NCBI RefSeq assembly: GCF_003114855.1
Contig: NZ_BFBB01000007.1
Span: 248,001 to 312,000 of the forward strand
Direction of reading: 5' to 3'
From: Leptospira ryugenii
GTDB taxonomy: Bacteria; Spirochaetota; Leptospiria; Leptospirales; Leptospiraceae
Length of the DNA stretch: 64,000 nt
Part shown: one piece after another, positions 16,363 through 24,267 of the stretch
How the letters are laid out: the number at the start of each line of letters is the position of its first letter
Position numbering within the stretch: the first letter of the stretch is position 1
The notes under the pieces: generated by a model
Database searches by the model: none
What the model was told of the DNA's origin: nothing
What the model saw: only the letters and a program-made list of their open reading frames with translations
Translations under genes and position numbers: made by a program

Positions 16363-16992
16363 ATGAAAAAACCAATTCAACTCGTTTTAGCAATGTTGCT
16401 TTTAACATTTGCTATTCAATGTAGCCAAGATGACAACAAAGTCTCAAAGTCAACAAGCGATGGAAACTTACTTCTTGCTCTTGTTCAAGCGCAAGAAGTA
16501 AATCGTCTTCTTAACCGAGAATCCTCACAAATTGAAATTAGAGGAGCTTGGAATCAGTCAAGTTGCAGCTCTGGAACATGCGGCACGACTGTTTCAGCTA
16601 AAGTTTATATAGACACTGATCTCGGCAGCCAAACCGGATTCTTCTACCAGGAAAATCCACCGACTTGTTTTACAGGTGGTGGCTGTACGACGGCGAACGG
16701 GGCACAGTTCTCCAGCTTTTTCCCAGCGAATTATTCTATTGTCGAGTATGATAATACAGCGAGAGAATTATTTTATCAAAATAGATCCTCGAAAAAGTTC
16801 GCTGCATTTGTTTGGGTCATTCAAGATGGAGAAACATTAATTTGTGATGTTTTCAATGCTAAGGACACTTTAGCGGAAGCAAAAACTGATCTAAGGTCAA
16901 GACAATCAGCCAATACTGTTTCCACTTCCTCTCCGAAGTCAAGAGGTTGTAATGGAAACTTTGCTTTTAACATAATTCGAAAACAAGAGTAA
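16363..16992 (+). CDS. Lipoprotein of unknown function under cobalamin riboswitch
   Basis: 209 aa. Signal peptide with lipobox AIQC (Cys20). The mature protein has Cys pairs (SSCSSGTC near 68-73; PTCFTGGGC near 102-108), a beta-rich middle and a Ser/Thr-rich tail; a final Cys is in SRGCNGN. AGGAG at 16351-16355 precedes ATG by 7 nt. I recognise no family. Because a cobalamin riboswitch sits directly upstream in the same direction, the protein is probably made when cobalamin is scarce and may take part in its capture or uptake, or in a B12-independent substitute process. That is inference from position only. Confidence 0.75.
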   Translation: MKKPIQLVLAMLLLTFAIQCSQDDNKVSKSTSDGNLLLALVQAQEVNRLLNRESSQIEIRGAWNQSSCSSGTCGTTVSAKVYIDTDLGSQTGFFYQENPPTCFTGGGCTTANGAQFSSFFPANYSIVEYDNTARELFYQNRSSKKFAAFVWVIQDGETLICDVFNAKDTLAEAKTDLRSRQSANTVSTSSPKSRGCNGNFAFNIIRKQE

Positions 16993-17003
16993 ATTCAGTT
17001 TGG

Positions 17004-17034
17004 ATAGAAGTTGGTTTTTTAAACCAACTTCTAT
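17004..17034. terminator. Strong stem-loop after the riboswitch-controlled gene
   Basis: ATAGAAGTTGGTTT (17004-17017) and AAACCAACTTCTAT (17021-17034) are perfect complements with a TTT loop, 14 bp, starting 11 nt after the lipoprotein stop. The following bases are only moderately T-rich. It lies between convergent genes, so it could stop transcription from both sides. Confidence 0.6.
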
Positions 17035-17182
17035 TCTAGTTATTTACGTTATAAATACTTCAATCGACGTAGTTTTTTTTCGATCGATAAAAATCATTTC
17101 CAAGTATTTTAGAAACGATTTTCCATCCATCATTAGGTAAGATTTATATGCTCTAGGAGAATAGATACAAAGGATTATGAAC

Positions 17183-17971
17183 TTATTTTTTTGCTGATAT
17201 CTCTGCTAATAGAACAGTTATATTGTCCTTCCCTCCGTTTGCATTGGCAGCATCTACCAGAGCTTCTACACAATCGAAACCATTGTATTGCAAGAGAATA
17301 TTCTGAATTTCCTTATTGCCGATTAAACCGTGCAATCCGTCCGAACAGAGCAATATTTTATCCTTTGCTTGGATTTTGAACTTAAAATCAACCGGTTTTA
17401 TCTGTCCTGATGGACTTAAAGCTTGGGAAACAACATTACGTTTGGGATGTGATTCTGCTTCTTTGGGAGTGATCTTCCCCAAGCGAACCAAGTTGGAAAC
17501 AAATGTTTGGTCCTCGCTCATCTGGACAAGCTCTTGGTCTCGAAGTAAATACAGCCGACTATCTCCTACTTGGGCACAGTGTGCTGATCCACCGGAAAGA
17601 TAACAACAGGTAACCACTGCTCCCATTTTTGCTAAATCATGATTGCCTTCGGCCAATCGTTTGAGATTTTGATTGGCACCTAGGAGAGCAGTTACAGGAA
17701 TTTGGCTGGTTTTGCCTTCTTTGATTTCATGCCAATGTTCGGCGATGTGAGTTGCTATACTTTGGCTTGCAACTTGTCCACCTTGTAAACCGCCCATTCC
17801 ATCAATGGCAGCTAAAAATATTCCTTCTGTTCTAAAGACTTGGTCTATCCAAGATAATTTTTTTTCTGCTTGGGCGTATTCAAATAACTTACCCTTCAGA
17901 ATTAAGTAGTTATCCTCATTTATGAGTCTCACCTTTCCTACATCACATTTCGAATAGATAGATACTTTCAT
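17183..17971 (-). CDS. PP2C-family serine/threonine protein phosphatase
   Basis: 262 aa, the usual length of a stand-alone bacterial PP2C. Motifs in order: 'GKVRLINEDNY' (metal Asp), 'FLAAIDGMGGLQGG', 'AQVGDSRLYLLRD', 'MSEDQTFVSNLVRLGKIT', 'NVVSQALSP', 'ILLCSDGLHGLI' and 'GGKDNITVLLAEI'. All metal-binding Asp residues are present. Soluble, no signal peptide. It would remove phosphate from Ser/Thr of target proteins, possibly opposing a kinase such as that at 24268-29622 (inference). Confidence 0.93.
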   Translation of the reverse strand: MKVSIYSKCDVGKVRLINEDNYLILKGKLFEYAQAEKKLSWIDQVFRTEGIFLAAIDGMGGLQGGQVASQSIATHIAEHWHEIKEGKTSQIPVTALLGANQNLKRLAEGNHDLAKMGAVVTCCYLSGGSAHCAQVGDSRLYLLRDQELVQMSEDQTFVSNLVRLGKITPKEAESHPKRNVVSQALSPSGQIKPVDFKFKIQAKDKILLCSDGLHGLIGNKEIQNILLQYNGFDCVEALVDAANANGGKDNITVLLAEISAKK

Positions 17972-18029
17972 CTTTAACTTATTAGGCGAACTAATCCATC
18001 CTGGAATACTGATTTACATTTGCAAGGAA

Positions 18030-18794
18030 TTAAACAGCAGTCCAACCACCATCAACGGGTAAGGCGACTCCAGTGATAAATGATGCTTCATCTGTAAGCA
18101 GAAAAATGCAAGACTTTGCTACTTCCAAAGGATTGGCCATTCGACCAATCGGATGCATCCCCTCAATTGCTTTTTTAGTTTCTTCTGGTTTTCCAAAAGC
18201 ATTTAAAATAATATCGCTCATATCGGTTTCGATAACTCCAGGACAGATTGCATTGACCCTGATTTTTTTATTAGCGTATTCTAATGCAACACTCTTTGTC
18301 AATCCGATGAGTGCATGTTTTGTGGCGGAGTAAACTGCATTTCCTTTGTAACCGACCAAACTAGTAGCAGAGCCTATGTTTACAATTGCACCACCATTTG
18401 TCTTCATCAACTGTATCTCTTCTTTAAGGCAATACCAAGTGCCCTTAACATTCGTGTCGATGACTGCCATTGCCATATCTTCAGGATATTTATCAATCAA
18501 TGCTATGGTTCCCAATAAACCGGCGTTATTTACCGCGATGTCCAATGATCCGAAGGATTCTTTGATCTTTTGAAACATCTGTTTGATTTGCTCAGGAGAA
18601 GAGAGATCACATTGCAAAAAACATGACTTAGGAGATACTTTTTGGATTTGTTGGACTGCTTCTTTGCCCTTCTCTTCCCTTCTCCCAGATACGATTACAG
18701 TGGCACCTTTTTCTGCGAGTTGTTTTGCGATTTCCAAACCCAAGCCAGATGTGCTACCGGTGACCAGTGCTATTTTGTTTTGAAATTGGCTCAT
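18030..18794 (-). CDS. SDR-family oxidoreductase (3-oxoacyl-ACP reductase-like)
   Basis: 254 aa. Classical SDR: cofactor motif 'TGSTSGLG' (TGxxxGxG), 'NNAG', catalytic Ser in 'NIGSATS', 'YSATK' (YxxxK) and C-terminal 'GVALPVDGGWTAV'. Arg residues after beta-2 (SGRREEKG) suggest NADP(H). The ATG abuts the stop of the upstream thioesterase gene (TGAATG on the minus strand), so the three minus-strand genes 18030-20090 form one operon. As a ketoreductase it could serve the condensing enzymes encoded divergently at 20231-24248 (inference). Confidence 0.9.
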   Translation of the reverse strand: MSQFQNKIALVTGSTSGLGLEIAKQLAEKGATVIVSGRREEKGKEAVQQIQKVSPKSCFLQCDLSSPEQIKQMFQKIKESFGSLDIAVNNAGLLGTIALIDKYPEDMAMAVIDTNVKGTWYCLKEEIQLMKTNGGAIVNIGSATSLVGYKGNAVYSATKHALIGLTKSVALEYANKKIRVNAICPGVIETDMSDIILNAFGKPEETKKAIEGMHPIGRMANPLEVAKSCIFLLTDEASFITGVALPVDGGWTAV

Positions 18795-19640
18795 TCAAGT
18801 CCTCTTGCTGCGATTTAGGTTTTGCGGTGCTTCTTTCACTTTTTTATAGTATACTTTCCATAACTCTTCGGCTCTCGTAAACAAAACATTCAAGTCAGTG
18901 TACTTTCCGTAGTTCAATTCTTCGGCCAAACTTAAGAAATAGCGGATTTCATTTAGGCAAGCTTTCACGATATCCAATGATTTAAGTTTTTCTTTTCTAA
19001 ATGGAGACTTTCTCGCCTTTGCAGAAGCATTTACCGCTTTGACTGCATACTTTCGCAATCCATTTGCGATAAATTCTTGTTCTTTATCTGGCAAATCATT
19101 CGCTATTGAGTACACATTTTTTAGGATCTTGAGAGTAGAAATCCAAAGTGGAAACTTTTTATAAACATCGCCAAACTTCCTCATCTCCTCGGAAGTATTT
19201 TGTATGTCCAAATCTTTGGCTTGGATCAATTGCAAAAATTCCTGTGGAATAGGTACTACGCGCCTAGCTTCATAATCAAAAAACAAAACTGAAATACGAA
19301 CTCGACTAACAGAGATGTTACCATGATCTTTCGTCAAATGAAAGAAGAGCTCAAATGACTTTTCTCTTAAATTTTCGATAGTGACTCTTGCTTCTACCAA
19401 GTCACCAAAAAGCAGTTCTGACTCATAGGTAACGGTTGCGTTACTAAAAATAATACTTCGTCCATAGATATCCAAAACGGAAAAACCAAGGTATTGGAAG
19501 AATTGTAAGTGAGCCTCCAAAACCAAATCCAAAACGGTTGCAAAGGAAACATGCAACTCCCCCCACAAGTCTGTCTTCCGAATGGGAATTTCCGTCTTAA
19601 AATGATAACGATTGGGAAGAGGGAGTTCTACTTTTGCCAT
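18795..19640 (-). CDS. Hot-dog thioesterase fused to an S23-like four-helix domain
   Basis: 281 aa. The N-terminal half (about 10-140) is a 4HBT/hot-dog domain: 'EIPIRKTDLWGELHVSFATVLDLVLEAHLQFFQYLG', 'VTYESELLFGDLVEARVTI', 'VRISVLFFDYEARRVVPIP'. The C-terminal half (about 160-270) is helical and reads like the S23/four-helix-bundle family ('LPDKEQEFIANGLRKYAVKAVNASAKAR', 'CLNEIRYFLSLAEELNY'). A typical thioesterase would be about 140 aa, as is its neighbour. The next minus-strand gene follows with no gap. It may hydrolyse acyl-CoA/ACP; the helical part could bind a partner. Confidence 0.75.
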   Translation of the reverse strand: MAKVELPLPNRYHFKTEIPIRKTDLWGELHVSFATVLDLVLEAHLQFFQYLGFSVLDIYGRSIIFSNATVTYESELLFGDLVEARVTIENLREKSFELFFHLTKDHGNISVSRVRISVLFFDYEARRVVPIPQEFLQLIQAKDLDIQNTSEEMRKFGDVYKKFPLWISTLKILKNVYSIANDLPDKEQEFIANGLRKYAVKAVNASAKARKSPFRKEKLKSLDIVKACLNEIRYFLSLAEELNYGKYTDLNVLFTRAEELWKVYYKKVKEAPQNLNRSKRT

Positions 19641-19643
19641 GGA

Positions 19644-20090
19644 TTATTTTTGGTATCGATTGCGAAATGCCTCTGGAACTGGCATTGTTTTCTTCTCTTT
19701 GTAGTCAAAAAAGATGAGAACAGTTTTTGAAAGCGCAGCTAATTCTCCATTTTCTTTTATAACGGCTGTAATAAGATCGAAGGATTTATTTCCAAAATTT
19801 GTAGGTTGGATTCTGAAGGTTAAGACTTCACCTGCCTTTACTTCACTTTTAAACTCCACTTCCATTTTGGGTACGATGATATTGGATCCTGCAAAATTCC
19901 ATTTGGAATCTCCATTGGAGGCGAGGAAAAGATCAAATGCTTCGTTGATCAAAAGCACCATGTTCTCATATGTCACATGACTAACGTATGCACCTGTTGC
20001 CGTTATGGCGCTTCGTGCATCCGCGTGTCGAACAGGGAATTTTGTCTCATAAGCAAAGTCAGTTGGTAAATTAAATCCAGTTTCTCCCAT
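19644..20090 (-). CDS. Acyl-CoA thioesterase-like hot-dog protein
   Basis: 148 aa, single hot-dog (4HBT) domain: 'TKFPVRHADARSAITATGAYVSHVTYENMVLLINEAFDLFLAS', 'KMEVEFKSEVKAGEVLTFRIQP', 'SKTVLIFFDYKEKKTMPVPEAFRNRY'. It resembles the N-terminal half of its downstream neighbour (both end in a 'FFDYE/KxxxxxPxPxxF' pattern), so the two are probably paralogues. The usual catalytic Asp after 'RxxD' is recognisable as RHAD. First gene of the minus-strand operon; the 140-nt gap to the divergent KAS gene should hold both promoters. Confidence 0.82.
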   Translation of the reverse strand: MGETGFNLPTDFAYETKFPVRHADARSAITATGAYVSHVTYENMVLLINEAFDLFLASNGDSKWNFAGSNIIVPKMEVEFKSEVKAGEVLTFRIQPTNFGNKSFDLITAVIKENGELAALSKTVLIFFDYKEKKTMPVPEAFRNRYQK

Positions 20091-20230
20091 ATTCCCTCAC
20101 ATACACAATAAAACCTTGATCAGCTTAAATATCGACCTTTGCAATTACGATCTTTAAAAAAGCAAAAACTGAGTGGACAAGCAAATCAGTAGCACATAGA
20201 TAGAATCTACCTTTTTGTATAGGAGAGTGC

Positions 20231-21505
20231 ATGACCGAGAGAAGAAACCAAAGAGTTGTGATCACTGGCATCGGCGTAATCTTACCAAATGCACTTTCCG
20301 TCCAAGACTTTTGGGATCACATGAAAAAGGGAGAGTCGCAAGTTGATTTTTTAACTCGCTTCTCCACAGAAGATATTCGCGTTAAAACAGGCGCCGAATT
20401 ACGCGAATTTGACTATAGCACCCATTTACCTGACCTTAGCCCCGCTCACGCTCGTTATTACAACCGCGAAACACTCGCCATTATGTCTGCATTAGGCGAC
20501 GCACAAAAAGATGCTGGTTTAAACCGCAATTCTGTTGCCCCATCTAGGGTGGGATTCATCGACTCATCTTCTCGTGCCTCATTGGCCTGGTGGGAGCATG
20601 CTTGGCAAATTTATAATGATTCTAAAGATGACAAAATTTTTGATAAATATGCCGTTCTTACGTCCATGGCATCAAATCCAACAAACCTAACTGCGATTTA
20701 TGCGAATATCCAGGGCTTTGTCACTACAGTGACTGCCGCTTGTGTAGGTGGTCACCATGCAGTTGCCCTTTGTTATCAGGCGATCCGAAAAAATCGAGCG
20801 GACGTAATGTACGCAGGTGGGCATGAGTTTCCTTTACTAAAACCATTGATCAAAATGTACTCTGATCCGAGTAGTTCGGTCATGTCCACAGAATCCAAAG
20901 ATCCAAAAAAAGCAATGAGGCCCTATGATCGATCTCGAGAAGGTTTTGTCTTAGGAGAAGGTGCAATTTGCCTTTGCCTAGAATCCTATGACCATGCAGT
21001 CAAAAGAGGAGCTAGGATCTATGCAGAAATCAATGGTACACTTAGTTACAATGAAGCGAGCCATGCCATGAGAATGGATATGACAGGCAGTAAAGCGGCA
21101 AAAGGACTTTCCGATCTTCTGAGAATTGCCAGGCACCCACTGAAAGATATTGATTACTTTTGTGGTCACGGAACAGCGACGCACAACAACGACTTAGCAG
21201 AAAGCCGAGCGATCAAATTGCTCTATGATGGCGCCCCTGTAAGCACCTGGGCTCCCGTTGGTTCCATAAAACCCATCTATGGTCACACCTTCGGCGCCGC
21301 AGGCATCATCAACCTGGCAGCTTCCGCTTTAATGATCCACAACCAAACGCTAGTTCCAACAATCAATTTAAAAGATCCGGATGATGAGTGCGACCATGAC
21401 CATATCGCCGAAGGTTATCGAGAACAAAAGGTCAAAAATATCATTTCTTTGGCATTTGCCATTGGTAGCCAATCCTCGTTTGTGAGTTTAGCAAAGGTCG
21501 AATAA
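20231..21505 (+). CDS. Beta-ketoacyl synthase (KAS II/FabF-like)
   Basis: 424 aa, normal FabF size. Complete Cys-His-His triad: Cys171 in 'VTAACVGG', His313 in 'CGHGTATHNND' and His352 in 'IKPIYGHTFGAAG'. It catalyses decarboxylative condensation of malonyl-ACP with an acyl chain. ATAGGAGAG precedes ATG 20231. It is followed after 6 nt by a CoA-transferase and then a KAS III, an unusual trio; a housekeeping FabF would normally sit with acpP and fabG. A specialised lipid or polyketide-like product is likely (inference). Confidence 0.92.
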   Translation: MTERRNQRVVITGIGVILPNALSVQDFWDHMKKGESQVDFLTRFSTEDIRVKTGAELREFDYSTHLPDLSPAHARYYNRETLAIMSALGDAQKDAGLNRNSVAPSRVGFIDSSSRASLAWWEHAWQIYNDSKDDKIFDKYAVLTSMASNPTNLTAIYANIQGFVTTVTAACVGGHHAVALCYQAIRKNRADVMYAGGHEFPLLKPLIKMYSDPSSSVMSTESKDPKKAMRPYDRSREGFVLGEGAICLCLESYDHAVKRGARIYAEINGTLSYNEASHAMRMDMTGSKAAKGLSDLLRIARHPLKDIDYFCGHGTATHNNDLAESRAIKLLYDGAPVSTWAPVGSIKPIYGHTFGAAGIINLAASALMIHNQTLVPTINLKDPDDECDHDHIAEGYREQKVKNIISLAFAIGSQSSFVSLAKVE

Positions 21506-21511
21506 ACATTC

Positions 21512-23263
21512 ATGCCTAGAAAGCCTCAAATTTTTAGCGATCCGGACACGATGATCCGAGAGCTGATCCCTCTGGGGGCCTACCTCCATTTGGCTGCCAC
21601 CATGTCTCGTCCAAACGCTTTAATCTACGCTCTCGCCAGGCAATTTTTTGATAAAGATCCAAAATTCACCGTGAGTGTTGCCGGCTTACATTCAAGTGCA
21701 CATGCTCTCACTATGAGTGGAGTCCTCTCCAAAATCATCACTGGATTTGCCGGAGACAATTACCCTCGGCCACAACCGAACGCTTTGTATTCTAACATTT
21801 TAAAGGGAGAACCTTTTGAAGCAGAACTTTGGTCTCTCTTGACCCTTGTCCAACGACTGCAAGCAGGTGCTATGCGTTTGCCAGGATTTGTGACAAATTC
21901 TTTGGTTCGAACAGACATGATCACCGACAAACTCGGAAAAACGGTCCATCTCTATCAGGCTCCCGACTCAACAGAAAAGGATCCAAATCGATTTGCTGTG
22001 ATCCAACCCTTACATCCCGATTACACTTTAATCCATGCAGTTTTGGGAGATGAAGATGGCAATCTTGTTCTCACTCATCCTTCTGGGGAAGGAGTATGGG
22101 GAGCGATGGCCGCGACAAAAGGTGTTGTTGCCAGTTGCGAACGGATTGTTCCCAGTGGAAGTATACCAGCAGAACTAATCTCCATTCCTGGGACCAAGGT
22201 GATCGGCCTTTGTGAGGCAAATTTTGGTGCCCATCCACAATCCTTACGAGTGTTTCCTTTGCCTCACCTTTCCATTTTCAAAGACCTTTCCACCTATATG
22301 GATGACTATGAATTTCAGATTGAGGCAAACCAAGCTGCTGCAGGAGAGGAAAAGTTTCGCAAACGATGGATGGAGGAATGGGTCTACGCTCGAAAGACCC
22401 ATGAAGAATACCTAGGGCATTTAGGAAGCCAAAGGCTAAGAAAACTCAAACAACTTCCGCAGCCACAAGATCTCATGCCTGCCCAGGACCCAGAGTCAGT
22501 CAATGACTCAGAACAGATGATCATTCTTGCGGCAAGAGCTATCATGGAACATGTGAAACGAAGAGGTTACACCACCCTCTTAGCAGGTATAGGAGCAGCA
22601 CATATCGCCTGTTGGACGGCAGCTCGACTCCTTGAAAAGGAAGGGATACGAGTCCATGTGATGACGGAACTGGGATTTTATTCCATGACTCCCTCTATGG
22701 GAGATGTATTTTTATTTAGCCAATTGCATGCAAATGGCTCTCAAGGACTTTCAGACATCACTCAAATTTTAGGTATGCTTGTACCCGATAAGTGTTTGGG
22801 AGTCATGGGTGCTGCAGAAATTGATTGGTTTGGGAATGTGAATTCCATCGCAACTTCGAAAGGTAAATTTATTGTAGGTTCTGGTGGGGCCAATGATATC
22901 GCCTCCACCGCAGATTGTATCATTGTTGCTAAGGCAATCCGCCAGAGATATGTCAGAAAGGTAAACTTTATCACTACCAATGGAGATCGCGTCAAAGAGG
23001 CAGTCTGTCAATTTGGCCGTTTCCGTCGGGACAAGATGGAACATATCTTTGAATTCACCAATTGGATAGCTCCTCCTTCCGATCCTGAGATGGACAGTGA
23101 AGAAGCAGTACTCAAATTTACCAATTGGTTTGCGCCCGATGAAGTTCCACCCAAAGAAGAACCAAAACCAACTTCTGAGGAGCTTACGATCTTACGGTCG
23201 CTTGATCCAGAGCGCATTTATATAGAACAGTTTATGGTTTACAGAAGCCTTCCAGGAGAATGA
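21512..23263 (+). CDS. Fused family I CoA-transferase (GctA-GctB/IpdAB-like)
   Basis: 583 aa, long enough to hold two CoA-transferase halves. The first half (about 15-320) has 'SVAGLHSSAHALTMSGVLSKIITGFAGDNYP' and 'HAVLGDEDGNLVL'; the second (about 335-520) has 'VMTELGFYSMTP' with Glu386 as a candidate nucleophile, and 'VGSGGANDIASTADCIIV' (about 456-473), characteristic of GctB/IpdB-type subunits. These enzymes move CoA between acids or, in IpdAB, open rings. Acidic/proline-rich C-terminal tail. Placement between two ketosynthases suggests it supplies or remodels an acyl-CoA substrate (inference). Confidence 0.78.
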   Translation: MPRKPQIFSDPDTMIRELIPLGAYLHLAATMSRPNALIYALARQFFDKDPKFTVSVAGLHSSAHALTMSGVLSKIITGFAGDNYPRPQPNALYSNILKGEPFEAELWSLLTLVQRLQAGAMRLPGFVTNSLVRTDMITDKLGKTVHLYQAPDSTEKDPNRFAVIQPLHPDYTLIHAVLGDEDGNLVLTHPSGEGVWGAMAATKGVVASCERIVPSGSIPAELISIPGTKVIGLCEANFGAHPQSLRVFPLPHLSIFKDLSTYMDDYEFQIEANQAAAGEEKFRKRWMEEWVYARKTHEEYLGHLGSQRLRKLKQLPQPQDLMPAQDPESVNDSEQMIILAARAIMEHVKRRGYTTLLAGIGAAHIACWTAARLLEKEGIRVHVMTELGFYSMTPSMGDVFLFSQLHANGSQGLSDITQILGMLVPDKCLGVMGAAEIDWFGNVNSIATSKGKFIVGSGGANDIASTADCIIVAKAIRQRYVRKVNFITTNGDRVKEAVCQFGRFRRDKMEHIFEFTNWIAPPSDPEMDSEEAVLKFTNWFAPDEVPPKEEPKPTSEELTILRSLDPERIYIEQFMVYRSLPGE

Positions 23264-23264
23264 A

Positions 23265-24248
23265 ATGAGTCGCATGGGCAGCAAAGATTTGAAGTATTTG
23301 GGAGTGGAGTTCCGAGGTGTAGGTCACTACTTGCCGGAAAGGGTGATTTATAATGATGAGATCAAAAGTCGACTCAAATACCCAGAAATGCACCCTGCAG
23401 AAAAGGCGGTCATAGGAAATATTGGGGTCACAGAAAGACATAGAGTGAACGAAACAGAAACCGTTCCCTACATGGCAATGAAGGCCGCACAAGACGCGTT
23501 AGCCGACGCAAAGATGAAACCGGAAGAAATTGACCTTTTCATCTTAGCAAACTGGACAGATAGGTATTATCTTCCCGACTTGGCACCTCAAGCTAGCAAA
23601 CTTACTGGCACAAAAAATGCTCTCGCCTTTGACATTTCCACCGCTTGCACAGGCTTTGTGCATGGTGTTCAAATGGCGGCCTGCTACTTACAATCGGGTC
23701 GTTGGAAAAATGCTCTGGTTGTTGGTTCTGAACGATTTTCAGTACGGACTCGTATGGGTGGCTATGGTGAGTTCACTGCTGGGGATGCAGCAGCTGGTGT
23801 AGTACTCTCCGCAAATCCCCAAACCGATACAGGCCTCATTGACTCGTTTCTAGTCGATGTAGCCGACCTTGCGGATATTATCGTGACGGGTCCTCCTCCT
23901 CAAAGTTATGTCAAGAGTTATCCAGAGTTAGTAACAAATGCTGCGGATTTGACTTTAAAAGCCTTTGATTTACTCATGGAGAAATACGGTCTCACAGAGA
24001 AAGATGTAGACTGGGTCATTCCACACCCGGGGACTGATGTAGTTGTTCAGGATGTTTTGAATCGTATCAAGTTTCCGAGAGAGAGAGTATTGGGCAATTT
24101 TGATCGAGTGGGAAATGCTTCTGCTGCTTCCATCCCAATCGTGATTTCTGAATATTATAAAAAGGGAATCATCAAAAAAGGACAACTCCTTCTCACGCCG
24201 GCAGTCGGTGGTGGGTTTTACTGGGGTGGTTTGTTGTTTCGTTTTTAG
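23265..24248 (+). CDS. 3-oxoacyl-ACP synthase III (FabH/KAS III-like)
   Basis: 327 aa, normal FabH size. Catalytic Cys128 in 'FDISTACTGFVHG', His254 in 'WVIPHPGTDVV', Asn284 in 'DRVGNASAASIP'. The His motif reads HPGTD rather than the HQAN of housekeeping FabH, suggesting a specialised KAS III/OleA-like or acyltransferase member. It would join an acyl-CoA primer to a malonyl unit. The start lies 1 nt after the CoA-transferase stop and a signalling-kinase gene follows 19 nt later. Confidence 0.9.
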   Translation: MSRMGSKDLKYLGVEFRGVGHYLPERVIYNDEIKSRLKYPEMHPAEKAVIGNIGVTERHRVNETETVPYMAMKAAQDALADAKMKPEEIDLFILANWTDRYYLPDLAPQASKLTGTKNALAFDISTACTGFVHGVQMAACYLQSGRWKNALVVGSERFSVRTRMGGYGEFTAGDAAAGVVLSANPQTDTGLIDSFLVDVADLADIIVTGPPPQSYVKSYPELVTNAADLTLKAFDLLMEKYGLTEKDVDWVIPHPGTDVVVQDVLNRIKFPRERVLGNFDRVGNASAASIPIVISEYYKKGIIKKGQLLLTPAVGGGFYWGGLLFRF

Positions 24249-24267
24249 TTTTGAAGAGAGTTAGATT

